The translations under genes and the position numbers were made by a program. The notes under the pieces were generated by a model, which saw only the letters and a list, made by a program, of their open reading frames with translations, ran no database searches and was not told where the DNA came from. From Rutidosis leptorrhynchoides (lineage: Eukaryota; Streptophyta; Magnoliopsida; Asterales; Asteraceae), in NCBI RefSeq assembly GCF_046630445.1, contig NC_092338.1, forward strand, positions 7,830,501-7,894,500: a DNA stretch of 64,000 nt. Reading direction: 5' to 3'. This document shows, piece after piece, positions 49,592-60,191 of the stretch; position 1 is the first letter of the stretch; every line of letters begins with the position of its first letter.

Positions 49592-50611
49592 TCACCACTC
49601 CCTGACAGTGATCCACCCTTTTTCACCCGCCCATTTTCTCTTTTCTGACTTGCCCGCCAACTGTTTGATTATTTGCCTCAACGAAGTCGATTGACCAAAT
49701 TCATGATCACCCATCACCAACGACAACGATGATGACGACGACGATGATGACGATTCTTCCATTGAATCCCAAACGTCTTGATCGAGTATACTCGTAGGTG
49801 AATTTGTACCAATTTTTTCACAAACAATTTCATTTGAATTTTCGTCGAATTGTTGAATAAACGGATGTTTAAGCAGCTCTTTCGCATTCCACCTGTTTCG
49901 TGGATCGCGAATTAAACATTTACCAATAAAGTCCTTAACTTGATCCGAAATCCAAGATGGGATTTCAGGGATCTCGTTAGAATATGCAATTCTGTAAAGA
50001 ACTGAACATGGGTCGTTCACATTTGACCAAAGTGAATCACCCGTGATCATTTCAATTATAGTGCATCCAAATGCCCAAATATCAGCTGCAAAACTCTGTT
50101 CTTCGCCTCGTGCTACCTCCGGCGCCATAAACATAGGCGTCCCACAAATTTGTGACACTTGATCAGCCCATTTTGCACAACCAAAATCACCAATTTTAGC
50201 ACCTTTTTCGTGTACTAAAATATTACGACCTTTAATATCGCAATGTACTACGCCACACGAGTGAATGTAATCCAACCCTTTCGCAATATCTCTTGTGTAT
50301 CTTGCAATCTCCATATTTGTTAATCCAACACCTTTACGAGAATTTACTAAATCCATAATCGAACCGCTAGACATGTATTCCATAAATATATTGTACATCA
50401 TATTGTTGTTTTCTTTCTTAATGTCACACCCTTTGTAGCTTACAACATAAGGACTTTTTAACGTAGATAAAAAAGTTTGTTCCTTTTTCAAATTCTCCGT
50501 CTGCAAACAGTCGACTGATTTGACCGCAAATATGTCGCCGGAGGTCGACATGGCGGTGTAGACTGTGGCAGATGAACCACGGCCAAGAACATTGCCTCTA
50601 GTCCAATCCAT
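49592..50611 (-). CDS. MAPKKK of the MAPKKK17/18 type (MEKK-like), intronless
   Basis: Serine/threonine protein kinase at the top of a MAP kinase cascade, expected to phosphorylate MAPKKs in cytoplasm or nucleus. 339 codons starting MDWTRGNVLGRGSSATVYTA, which carries the glycine loop (residues 10-17); K31 is the ATP lysine (FAVKS). Catalytic loop is HCDIKGRN with D125 (non-RD, as in this plant subfamily), DFG at 142-144, GTPMFMAPE activation segment ending near 165, and the kinase domain ends near HPFIQQF (about 254). The tail has a serine run (about 288-297) and a basic Trp-rich end. Length and start MDWTRG match the intronless Arabidopsis MAPKKK17/18 group, known as ABA-induced. No defects seen. 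A TATA box and ABRE-like motifs lie upstream. Confidence 0.93.
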   Translation of the reverse strand: MDWTRGNVLGRGSSATVYTAMSTSGDIFAVKSVDCLQTENLKKEQTFLSTLKSPYVVSYKGCDIKKENNNMMYNIFMEYMSSGSIMDLVNSRKGVGLTNMEIARYTRDIAKGLDYIHSCGVVHCDIKGRNILVHEKGAKIGDFGCAKWADQVSQICGTPMFMAPEVARGEEQSFAADIWAFGCTIIEMITGDSLWSNVNDPCSVLYRIAYSNEIPEIPSWISDQVKDFIGKCLIRDPRNRWNAKELLKHPFIQQFDENSNEIVCEKIGTNSPTSILDQDVWDSMEESSSSSSSSSLSLVMGDHEFGQSTSLRQIIKQLAGKSEKRKWAGEKGWITVREW

Positions 50612-50714
50612 GTTGGTTTTATTTTTACTTTTTTGAAAGAAAAAAAAAAAGTTTGGCGTGTGAAAGAATTGTTGTATTTGTTGATTGATGTTTTGAAGGG
50701 TTTAATGTATGGTT

Positions 50715-50724
50715 TATATATATA
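50715..50724 (-). promoter_or_regulatory. TATA box of the MAPKKK gene
   Basis: TATATATATA, about 104 nt upstream of the ATG on the minus strand; places the start of transcription about 70 nt before the ATG. Confidence 0.6.
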
Positions 50725-50810
50725 GTGGTGTGTTGAGGAGGGTTTGTAGTTTTGTTGTTGAAAAGGTGTAAGAAGTTGTAGTTATTTGGTTGGATGGGAA
50801 GTTGGATGTT

Positions 50811-50922
50811 ACGTGGTATATTTTGAGTTGACGATTTGTTTAACGGAAGTTGACTACGTGGCAATATATTGGTAGGCAGTGACAACTTAATTTTGGTAAG
50901 GCCAAAACGGTAACTACGTGGC
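50811..50922 (-). promoter_or_regulatory. cluster of ABRE-like ACGTGG motifs upstream of the MAPKKK gene
   Basis: ACGTGG at 50811-50816 and ACGTGGC at 50856-50862 and 50916-50922, 200-310 nt before the start codon. ACGTGGC is the core bound by ABF/AREB bZIP factors. TTGAC W-box cores lie at about 50828 and 50849. Regulation is inferred. Confidence 0.6.
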
Positions 50923-51039
50923 ATGGACACTTGTCAACAAATTTCGTGTCTTAGAATTGCAAGCAAGGATATTCCCTAACTTGTGTGATTTTAAGTCATG
51001 TTTGTAAACCGATTCTTAATAGATATACATGGATTGGTA

Positions 51040-51110
51040 CATATGGCTAATGTTCGGCGTATGAGATTGGGATACTTCTTGGGTTCGAATCCTGCTGGGC
51101 TATTCACTAT
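51040..51110 (+). ncRNA. tRNA-like / SINE-like segment
   Basis: A-box-like TGGCTAATGTTCGG and B box GGGTTCGAATCCTGC about 40 bp apart. No clear poly(A) tail or target duplication. May be an old SINE head. Confidence 0.35.
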
Positions 51111-51262
51111 GGGGTTTCCCATAACGCAGTATATGGTGTTGATGGTTATGTCGCGAGCTCTTGTTAAGTTTTCAGTTTAATTTAGTTTAGTTGAGCTCGA
51201 GTTTTCCTTGATTGTATATCCTTGGGTCTTCATTTTTTTATGAAGGTCCCATTTGGTTATAA

Positions 51263-51829
51263 CTAGTCTGGATCCGGCTCGCGCGATGCGGCGGGGGCAT
51301 TCGGCCTGTGTATTTATATTTAACGTAGCGTTGTGTATTTACAGAGGGGAAAACGTCTCATATCTTAAGCGCCGTTTTAGATGCCGTCTTAAGTGTTTTT
51401 TAAAAAGTGTCCGTTTCGAACGTAGTTTGTTTCGTTGTGTTCATAAAAAAATTTCGAGTGTAACGGTGCTGTCGGAAAAATTTAACTTGCGGCGAACAGA
51501 AAGATACGGGCTGTCGTTGTGTTAAGCGTTTTTTAAAAAGTGTCCATTTCGCGTATAGTTAGTCCCGTTGGGTTCGTGAGACTTTTCCGAGTTGAACGGT
51601 AGTCTCGAAAAAAATTAACTCGCACCGAGCGAGAAGATAAGGTCCGTTATAAATTCGGGGAAGTAGTTTCTTTTATTTTAATATTACACTTTCTACCCCT
51701 GAGAAAGTGTAAAGTTGAGGGTCTGTTGTGTAAATTGAGCTGAATTTGAGAGACCGATTGTAGTGTGAACACGAACAATCCAAATGAACTAAAACTACAC
51801 CATTAAGCATGAGTTTTAGTATATAAGGA
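51263..51829 (-). mobile_element. short Helitron (minus), family with GCGCGAGCC end
   Basis: The minus strand begins TCCTTATATACTAAAACTC (preceded by A at insertion) and ends CATCGCGCGAGCCGGATCC then AGACTAG next to T. About 567 bp. Its interior is homologous to the plus-strand Helitron at 55096-55680. Non-autonomous; the open frame at 51253-51525 is incidental. Confidence 0.8.
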
Positions 51830-52203
51830 TTAATAATTAATGTTTTATCTGTTTTTTATCCGAAAAAAATATAGATATTAAAAGATGGAGTTTGAAACCA
51901 AATCCAAATTAGGGTTGGATGCCATTTTTTGTATTTGTGTTTTGTTGCGAGTAGGAGAAGGTTAGGGGTGATGGGTTGAACCACTTAGTGGTTGGTATCA
52001 AGTATTCCATTTTTTGGTAGAAATATTCTCTCAAACTTTGAGTAATTTTACATATACTTATGTCCAAAAATAAAGTCATGAGGTCGTATACTCTTCTAAG
52101 TCAAAATAAGCATGATTACTATTTCATTTGTAGTTTTATACTTTTATATATTATATATTATATATTATATATTATATATTATATATTATATTATATACCT
52201 ATA
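51830..52203. other. intergenic, with TATATTA repeats
   Basis: No gene. 52146-52200 is a run of the 7-bp unit TATATAT/TATTATA type (TATATTA repeated about seven times). Confidence 0.6.
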
Positions 52204-52712
52204 TCTAAAAGTCAAAGTGGTAATGAATAGCACTATTCATTACCACTTTCCGCAAACTTAACCCCCTAACTTTCATTAAAATACAAATCGAACCCTCGAC
52301 TTTACACGTATATTTTTCCCCAAATTTCACAAGCTTAACCCCCTAACTTTTATTAAAATACAAATCGCACCCCCACTTTACTAATTTTTTTTTTACTAAT
52401 ATTTAATTTTCACAAACTTAACCCCCTAACTTTTATTAAAATACAAATCGAACCCCCACTTTATAAGTACAGTTTTTTCAAATTTCACAAACTTAACCCA
52501 CTAACTTTTATTAAAATACAAATCGAACCCCCACTTTACTAATTTTTTTTTAAAATAAAACCCGAACACTAAAAGAAGCAACTTTCACAAAAGGAACAAC
52601 CCTTCAATGTTACGTCGAAAAAAATTCTTTTTTACAAAATAGATCAAGACTTTTTTTTTTAACTCGCATTCAAAACGGAGCCCCCGGCGCGAAGCGAGGG
52701 CTCCACAACTGG
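52204..52712 (+). mobile_element. short Helitron, GGAGCCC/GGGCTCC hairpin family, copy 1
   Basis: Starts A/TCTAAAAGTCAAAG, ends hairpin GGAGCCC...GGGCTCC then CACAACTGG/T (CTRR). 509 bp. A perfect 17-bp hairpin stem lies at 52214-52249. Four copies of a 75-83-bp unit with CTTAACCCCCTAACTTTTAT start at 52257, 52334, 52417 and 52492. No coding capacity. Confidence 0.82.
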
Positions 52713-52725
52713 TTATATACCTATA

Positions 52726-53271
52726 TCTAAAAGCCAAATGAATAGTACTATTCCTTTTTTCACTTTTCACAAACTTAACCCCCCAACTTTTATTAAAATA
52801 CAAATCGCACTCCCACTTTATACTCTTATTAAAATACAAATTGCACCCCCACTTTATACGTATATTTTTTTTCAAATTTCACAAACTTAACCCCCTAACT
52901 TTTATTAAAATACAAATCGAACCCCCACTTTACTAACTTTTTTTTTTTTTTACTAATATTCAATTTTCACAAAATTAACCCCCTAACTTTTATTAAAATA
53001 GAAATCGAACTCCCACTTTATACGTATATTTTTTTCAAATTTCACAAACTTAACCCCCTAACTTTTATTTAAAATACAAATCGAACCCCCACTTTACTAA
53101 CTTTTTTTTTAAATAAAACTCGAACGCTAAAAGAAGCAACTTTCACAAAAGGAACAACCCTTCAATGTTAGATGTCGAAAAAAATTCTTTTTTACAAAAT
53201 AGATCAAGACTTTTTTTTTAACTCGCATTCAAAACGGAGCCCCCGGCGCGAAGCGAGGGCTCCACAACTAG
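52726..53271 (+). mobile_element. short Helitron, GGAGCCC/GGGCTCC hairpin family, copy 2
   Basis: Starts A/TCTAAAAGCCAAATG, ends with the same hairpin and CACAACTAG/T. 546 bp, directly downstream of copy 1 with a 13-bp gap. Contains about four of the same AACCCCCTAACTTTTATTAA units. Confidence 0.82.
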
Positions 53272-53278
53272 TTATATA

Positions 53279-53943
53279 TCTATATACTTATATAAAAGAG
53301 AGTTTAATTTAGGGGGATGATTCTCACACACACTTTTTTGATCCTCACACACCAATTGAGTATTATTTGAAGAGTAAAAGGTTAAAATAAGTGTGTGAGG
53401 ATCAAAAAAGTGTGTGTGAGAATCATCCCCCTTTAATTTAGCATAATTGTCATTAGAAGCATATTAATAGAAAATTGTGACAAGTGGAATTTACACATGT
53501 CACATCCTCATATTTATTTATTTAATTAATTAATATCAATCAATATTATAATTAAAGTTAAGTAAAAAATATATACTCCGTAATAATAATAAATATAGAA
53601 AACGGTTGTTATAAATGCAATTAATTAAATAAATCATATACGGAGTATTATTCTAGTCATTGTTTACTTGTATCATATGTTCAAGTTCATATCTTTTTAA
53701 CTTGGAATACACTTTGTATGCTTTGTAAACTTAATCAATTGATCATATAGATATTATCTTAACTTTTGATTTCTCTTTTTCCGATATTATGAACGTTACT
53801 TATATATGTATATGTTGTTTACTATTACTATTTGACTTTGACCAACACCTTAATGTGGATGCTATTGATTCATAACTAACATTAATTTTATGCATCTAAA
53901 AGTTTTTTTTAATAGTCGTGCAACGCACGGGCTCAAAATCTAG
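53279..53943 (+). mobile_element. short Helitron with GTGCAACGCACGGGC end, carrying a MITE
   Basis: Starts A/TCTATATACTTATATAAAAG and ends CGTGCAACGCACGGGCTC, AAAATCTAG/T, a classical plant Helitron terminus. 665 bp including the MITE at 53312-53431. Begins seven bases after the end of the preceding Helitron. Confidence 0.85.
53303..53440. mobile_element. MITE with perfect 41-bp inverted repeats and 9-bp target duplication
   Basis: The body 53312-53431 (120 bp) starts GGGGGATGATTCTCACACAC and ends with its exact reverse complement; the arms match for 41 bp. Flanks are TTTAATTTA at 53303-53311 and 53432-53440. A 9-bp duplication points to a Mutator-type transposase as mover. No coding capacity. 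Confidence 0.92.
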
Positions 53944-54090
53944 TTATATATAGAGTAAACTTGAAGTTTACACGAATTTATAAAACTCGTTTTTTAGTTT
54001 TTTTCTCGTGTTCTTAGACCAAAAAGTTCATTTTTCCATATAAATGTTTTATCCGTTACTTGAAGTGACTAAAATGTCATTAATATTTTG

Positions 54091-54135
<45 letters not shown>

Positions 54136-54257
54136 AACAAAAATATGAAGCGAACATGGCTATATACTTTTTCAAAATAATGATACTATAAGAGACAAGA
54201 CCAAAAAAATAAAAAAAATAAAACCTATAATGCAAAAAATTGAAAGGCAAGTCTCTT
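53944..54257. other. AT-rich intergenic, (ATT)n at 54092-54133
   Basis: No gene seen. A run of about 14 ATT triplets. Confidence 0.7.
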
Positions 54258-54596
54258 AAACCCGACTAATCTTTTTTTGAACGGCAAGCTTGCATCAGTG
54301 TATCATTTATTTCAGCGACACTCATCATTTGCACACACGCGCTTTCGGGGGGAAACCCGAATCGCATTACAGGAACCCGATCCTTTAACCATCCCGAGAG
54401 CAGGCGGACCGGGTTTGAATCCTGAATGGATCCGGGAGAAAACCCCCTGGGGTCAATCTAGATATTCATATTTCAGTCAGATTAATTAATAGGATGGACA
54501 GAGCGAGACTCGAACCCATGACCTAACCCCCAGCCCCAACACACAAGGTGAAGGGGATGTCGTTGAAGTAATGCTTCGTTGGCAAACCCGACTAAT
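54258..54596 (-). mobile_element. SINE, minus strand, with 13-bp target duplications
   Basis: The body 54271-54583 is flanked by AAACCCGACTAAT at 54258-54270 and 54584-54596. The left end is a short T run (poly(A) on minus), and the minus-strand B box is GGGTTCGAGTCTC near 54510. 313 bp. Confidence 0.88.
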
Positions 54597-55004
54597 TACA
54601 AGCACTATAGTAAACAACCCCGATTACTCCCCTAATCAGCGATTACTCCTTTTTAGAACAATCTGTTCTGGTTTTCTAAAATACGTTTAAACATCGATTA
54701 ATAGGTCAAAATCGGATTTGTTGATCAAGGTCGGTCAAATTCCAAATTGGTTAATATTTTAACATGAATTCAAACCAAAATATTTGAGTTTTGAAAGAAA
54801 AAAATGAACGATTTTAGACAATTATATTAAACTTTATGTTTAATTTTCAAATTTTTTTTTTATATTTACATATATAATTTTGAAATATAATATTGAAATG
54901 TATGGAAAGGACAATCTGACTAATCTTCGAATTGCCGATTAATCCCGACCGATTAACTCCGAATAGCGAATTTTCCAACCTTGATTACAAGGATTATCGA
55001 TCAA

Positions 55005-55007
<3 letters not shown>
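54597..55007. other. intergenic, AT-rich
   Basis: Nothing recognised. Confidence 0.5.

Positions 55008-55095
<88 letters not shown>
55008..55095. repeat. (TTA)n microsatellite
   Basis: About 29 triplets with one G interruption; ends at the start of the adjoining Helitron. Poly-isoleucine frames here are artefacts. Confidence 0.95.
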
Positions 55096-55096
<1 letters not shown>

Positions 55097-55680
55097 CCTA
55101 TATACTAATATGCACGGGGATTTTGGTCGTTTTGCCCTTCCCATTATTGGCAAACGACGTTCCAAAAAAAAAAAATTCAAATTCCCCCCAAACTTTAGAC
55201 AACTTCCAACTTTAGTCCTCAAATCAGGGGTACAAAATGTAAACTTATTATTAAAAAACTTAACCAAACTTCACCCAAATTTCCAACGGGCTATATCTTC
55301 CCGCTCGCCACGCGTTAAAATTTCTGAACCCGCCGTTCAACTCAAAAAAATCTTACGAACACAACGTGACTAACTATACGCGAAACAGATACTTCTAAAA
55401 AAATGCTAAATACCTCGGACTATCTTCAATACATATATATACACCTATAATAAACTACCCAAACTAACTACATCATATTGATGGTTCTTTTTTCCGTTTT
55501 TCTACGCAATCTTCCATACGTTAAAAACGCATAAGCCATTAGGTTTACTAAGTACTAACTACGCGTATCTAAAAACACCCATAGCAAAACGTTTTTATTT
55601 ATGTAAATACATAACGCTACCTTAACTATGAATACGCAACCCGAAAGACCCCACGGCATCGCGCGAGCCACTTTTACTAG
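55096..55680 (+). mobile_element. short Helitron (plus), family with GCGCGAGCC end
   Basis: Starts A/TCCTATATACTAATATGCAC and ends CATCGCGCGAGCCACTTTTA then CTAG/T. 585 bp; interior matches the minus-strand copy at 51263-51829 (for example TTCAACTC, ACTAACTATACGCGAAA). Confidence 0.83.
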
Positions 55681-55789
55681 TTATTACTACTACATATGTG
55701 CCAAAATATGTGATATCTCTACAGTTTTTCATTTTATTTAAAGTAATCTATTTTCTACCAATGTAGATAGATGAAGAGTATATTATTAT

Positions 55790-56368
55790 ACTATATACTA
55801 ATTAGTGTAAATGGGTAACAATCATATCTCTCCACCTCGTCAAAAAACACTGTTATACTGTAGCAATCACTGTAGCAATGTTTCTGTAGCATTTTTTTTT
55901 TTTTTTGAAACCACCTAATTTGTGACTGCTTTGTTTTTAATAATAACAATCTGAAATTTTTATAATAAAATCCTTAAATTAGTTGTAACCACATAATTAT
56001 ACTAATTGGATAGTAATATTTTTTTAAAGTGACTGATGTTATCTTGATGTAAAAAGAACAGAATACGTTAGGCCCAGTTCAAAATAAAATAAAAATATAA
56101 GCTAATACATAGTTGGAGTTTTAGACCAAAAAAAATAAGGGTGGCAGTGTTGAAAGAGTGCGACGATTCAGATTTGTAAGGTGGCTGGCGATTTGCTGGT
56201 AGTAAGCGGCGGTTAGGTATGCAATTTAAAATAATGGTAAAAAAGTTATGCAAATTCGATTGCACTACAAATTTCATAGTCATTTTTCGAAATGGAATTG
56301 TAATTATATGAAATCGCAAAAAAAAAAAATTTTTGCACACCGCCGCGAAGCGCGATCCAATTTACTAG
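55790..56368 (+). mobile_element. Helitron-like element, CCGCGAAGCGCG end
   Basis: The 3' end is clear: GCCGCGAAGCGCGATCCAAT followed by TTACTAG/T. The 5' end near CTATATACTAATTAGTG resembles other starts but lacks the exact TC, so the left coordinate is approximate. Confidence 0.6.
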
Positions 56369-56755
56369 TTTACATCATATCTCGCTATATCCATATTCTA
56401 GGTATTGTACATTGTTGTAGTATATGTGCCAGAATAATTCTGCTAATTATTAGAGCAGAAACTAAAAGCTCTTTCAAAATAATTCAACGAGCTTATTGTT
56501 GGTTGGAATGCTCTATAATAAACACAATGCACATGGACTTTAAATAACACGTCAATCACGACCTTTGGTAATTTTAGAACTCGTGTGATTTTTAAGCTAT
56601 AGTATTTAAACTCTACGACTACTATCAAAACAATTTTTTTAATAAAAGTATAAATAATATTGTAAAGGGCTTTTTAATTCATATAATATGCGTTGTGGAG
56701 TGATTGTTTTATTGCATCACTTAAACATCTTCTAGAAAAGGTTAGCTTTTGTAAA
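56369..56755. other. intergenic
   Basis: No gene or repeat recognised. Confidence 0.5.
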
Positions 56756-59700
56756 TCTCTCTATATATTAAAAGCACGGTGCTTATTAGTTAAGCTTAAA
56801 AAAAGATTCTCTATCAGATCCAATCCTAGCCTTACATTAGAAATATATCAAACAAATCTGATGGTCTACATTCACCTATATTAAGATTTGTCTCTTTCCT
56901 AAAAAGGTTACAAGAGATTTACCAAAATACCCATATTATAAATTACAGTTAAATTACAGTTAGTACGTTCTAGACTGTAGTTACTCATAAATCAAAATTT
57001 CAAACCGTATTAATTCAAAAATTACCCTAACCTGCACATCGGCAGTTTCACCACAACTTCTTTCATAATTTATAAACACATAATTCTCCTTTCATCAGAT
57101 TCAATACCAAAATTATACACACAAATCTCTCAGTTTCATCTCCCATACTTGAGAATTAGGGTTCTATATATACATCAATATCTGAAGTGTATGTTATTCA
57201 TAGATTTCGATTCATCAGTTTTGGAAAATTAGGGTTCCATGCGTTCTGGAAACGGTACAATAATTCACGTTTCATCACTTTATGAAGAGTATGGTTTGAT
57301 TCATCCTTTTTTGAGCACCATAGGTTTCACGCTTTCTCTCTAATTTAATTTAGGATACCTAAAGTTATATTACGGTTCGTTAATTTCAGTATCTCGCAAA
57401 AATTTAAAAATCAGAAGATGAAATCGGTATAATCCGACATAGTGATTCGATCTACGGGCGTCAATTTAGGTATTTTTTTATTTAATTTCATGGATTCAAA
57501 CGTTTCTCTATTTTATTTAGGTTTTTGTTTAATAAACGATACAGGTAGATGAAATTGATGATGGAAGAAACTGGTATGAACCTTGATAATATCAGAATAT
57601 GGAGTTCAATATGCTTGGCTGTTGTTAAAGGTTTCTCGTCTTATTTGTAGTAGTAAAAGGCTACAGGAACACAAAAGCTATTACAAGTATTCGTTGTTTA
57701 ATTGCTGGCAATACTTAATGTAGGCTACTTGATGGTAAAATCTTCTTTGAACTATCTAATGAAAAAGAGTTTGCTGAAGATATCCATTTCTATTTTTAAA
57801 TTAGTTATCTACTAACCTTCATTATTTGTGGTTGCGGGGGCTTAAATTCTACACACATCTTAACAAACAATGTATATAAGTATATTAAAATAAGGTTGTT
57901 TTAAGTAAATGTGATTGATTATGCAATGAACAATGCTTGAGCTGGATAAGCATATGGATGTTTAAAATTTAGATTTTGTTTGCCTACAAGTTTATTTTAT
58001 TTTTTTATTCTTATTTATAGTTGTTTACATAGATGTAGAAACAAGTATAGTGAATATGTATGTTAAGGGTTTTGTGATATTTTTTTATTCCAGATGAAAA
58101 CCATAGGTGTTATTGAAAGATTGTTCTCACAGGTATGATAGTTTTATTGAATCAATATCAAATTAGTTTACAACGAAATGTATTATGTTTGAACTACTTC
58201 TTTATTTTAAGGATTATTCTAATGACAGGCCTAAGGGATGTCATTAAGAGACTTGGACATCTTTAATTTGCCTGTACTTTTAAAATATTTAACCCACTTC
58301 CTGCAAATAACTTTCCATAACCGTCTTATTGTACTATATTTTATGCATACTTTTAGTTCTTAATGACCGCCCTTAGGGCTGTCATTAGAAAAATCCTTAT
58401 TTTAATTATCTTACGGTTTTCAGATGTCTTAACAAGGTGAAGAAGCCAGAATAGTGAATGAGGTTGAATCTCATGAGATCAAAATCATAAAAGATAATTC
58501 CAAATGATGACAGAAATGAGGACAGAAATCGAGAGGCAAGGTGAGAGTGCAGGATAGAAAAATAAAGATTGTTGGGCAAGAAGAAATGAGTGGAAAAGAT
58601 ATTTCAAAGATTGCAAACGAGTGAAATGGATAGGAGGGACAACTTTGTACATAAGGAATCATTCGTGGTAAGTCATCGAGCGGATCACTAAATTTTTTTC
58701 TCTCCAGCATCAGATGTATGTGGATAACAGAATTTAGTGGATGCAGCTGACATCCAGAAAACGGTTGAGTAAGGCCTCAAACGGGTAAGTTATGGGCTTA
58801 CGCGATATTGTGCGTAAACAAAAATGTATATATTTGGACTGAAATGTTGTTTTGTGGAGGCGATGCTTTAGTAGGTTATATGCATAAACCATTCACTCAC
58901 GTACAAGCTTACCCATTATCAAATCAGATATATGCCACAAAAAGATTCCCCAGATCCACTGGTAAGCAATCTCTATGCTTTTTCGACCTAACTCATTGTG
59001 GCCAATAATTATAATTTTGACTACCAATATCATAGTTCAGTTTACGAATGAATCTTGATGGTTGTCTTTCCAAAATAGGATTAGCAGGGTGCAATTAGTT
59101 TTTACCTTACTGATGTCATAGAGATGATGAAAATATTGGTGGAAAAGGGACTCCAACTCGATGAAGAGTGAATGTGCAGGGTTTTTTAATGGTTAGTTTA
59201 TGCACTTACAGATATCATTTTGATATTCATGTCACAGATAGTCTGTATCCTTAAAATGAACTAATTACTTTGTTTAAAATGTAAATCAACTCATTAAAAA
59301 TATAAGATTAATACCAGCTTGCAAAAAGTATTAGATTTTGTAATAATATACTATTGATTGATTTTATATAAATTCATGAAAAAAATTATTAAACGGGTAA
59401 ATCATTAGACCTAGATTGAAACCATGTTACTTGATTAATACCAGCTTGCCACCTGAAATACATTCACCTTTCTGATGTATACCTCTTTGTTTCTGTCTTT
59501 TATGGCATATACCTTTAAATAAATAGGTGTATTGCTTCCTTAACACTATGCATTATTGTACCTATTTATAGCAGCACTGTCTCTTTTATATGTACAGTAA
59601 CCTAAGTTTCAAGGAATTCTACATATGCTCTTTATCTTGATTATTTGGCTATATCGGTATTACTGATTGTGATCAATCTACATTCTTAATAAAAGATATT

Positions 59701-60191
59701 TTTTTGCAGATTGGATCTCAAAAAAATAAAGGAGGGCAAACATGATGAACCGAATGAGTGTGAGGCTGATGAATTGCAAGTGAGTTTATCTGTAATTTTC
59801 ATTTTACCGCAAGTTTCGTATTCAATATACCCTTTTTTAGTTAATAATGTATCCATTCAGGTTTTGTGCACGCGAAGTTCGACTAAAAAAATGAATAGTA
59901 ATGAATTCCAATGATAAAATAGTAAGGTGATTTCAGAAATATATAACTTTTTTTGACATTTTATATATTATATCATTGGATCCCTCGCTATTAACAACAT
60001 AGGTGGTAATCAATTTGATTTCATCCCCATTCATTTCGGTTGGAAGTTGATACAAGTACATTCGCAGGCGTATTACGAAGTTAGCTTTACTGTACTATGA
60101 GTAGTAGGCGATGAAGTCCTATCCGAGGGTGGTAAGGTTACAAGCTCTTAAAAGCTCTTAACTTGGTGTATTGCACAATAGTTGGGGATAA
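56756..60191 (+). other. unresolved region beginning with a Helitron-like 5' end
   Basis: A/TCTCTCTATATATTAAAAG then CACGGTGC resembles a plant Helitron start; no matching hairpin plus CTRR end was found before the copia LTR. Inside are leader-like stretches (ATTAGGGTTC at about 57160 and 57225) and exon-like pieces with splice-type borders, for example 59710-59779 (TTGCAG before, CAAGTGAG after; LDLKKIKEGKHDEPNECEAD in one frame). No gene model could be built. A MITE lies at 58211-58396. Confidence 0.35.
58202..58405. mobile_element. MITE with about 40-bp imperfect inverted repeats and 9-bp target duplication
   Basis: The body 58211-58396 (186 bp) begins GGATTATTCTAATGACAGGC and ends with the near reverse complement GGGCTGTCATTAGAAAAATC C. 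Flanks TTATTTTAA at 58202-58210 and 58397-58405. Mutator-type duplication length; older than the 53312 MITE because the arms differ at several positions. Confidence 0.85.

Noticed and set aside
50625-50930. 101-codon frame upstream of the MAPKKK
   Set aside because: Covers the TATA box and ABRE region; low-complexity Asn/Thr-rich and not a protein-like composition.
51253-51525. 90-codon frame
   Set aside because: Lies in a short non-autonomous Helitron; no protein family and no matching frame in the sister copy.
54981-55373. Poly-isoleucine frames on both strands
   Set aside because: (TTA)n microsatellite running into a Helitron.
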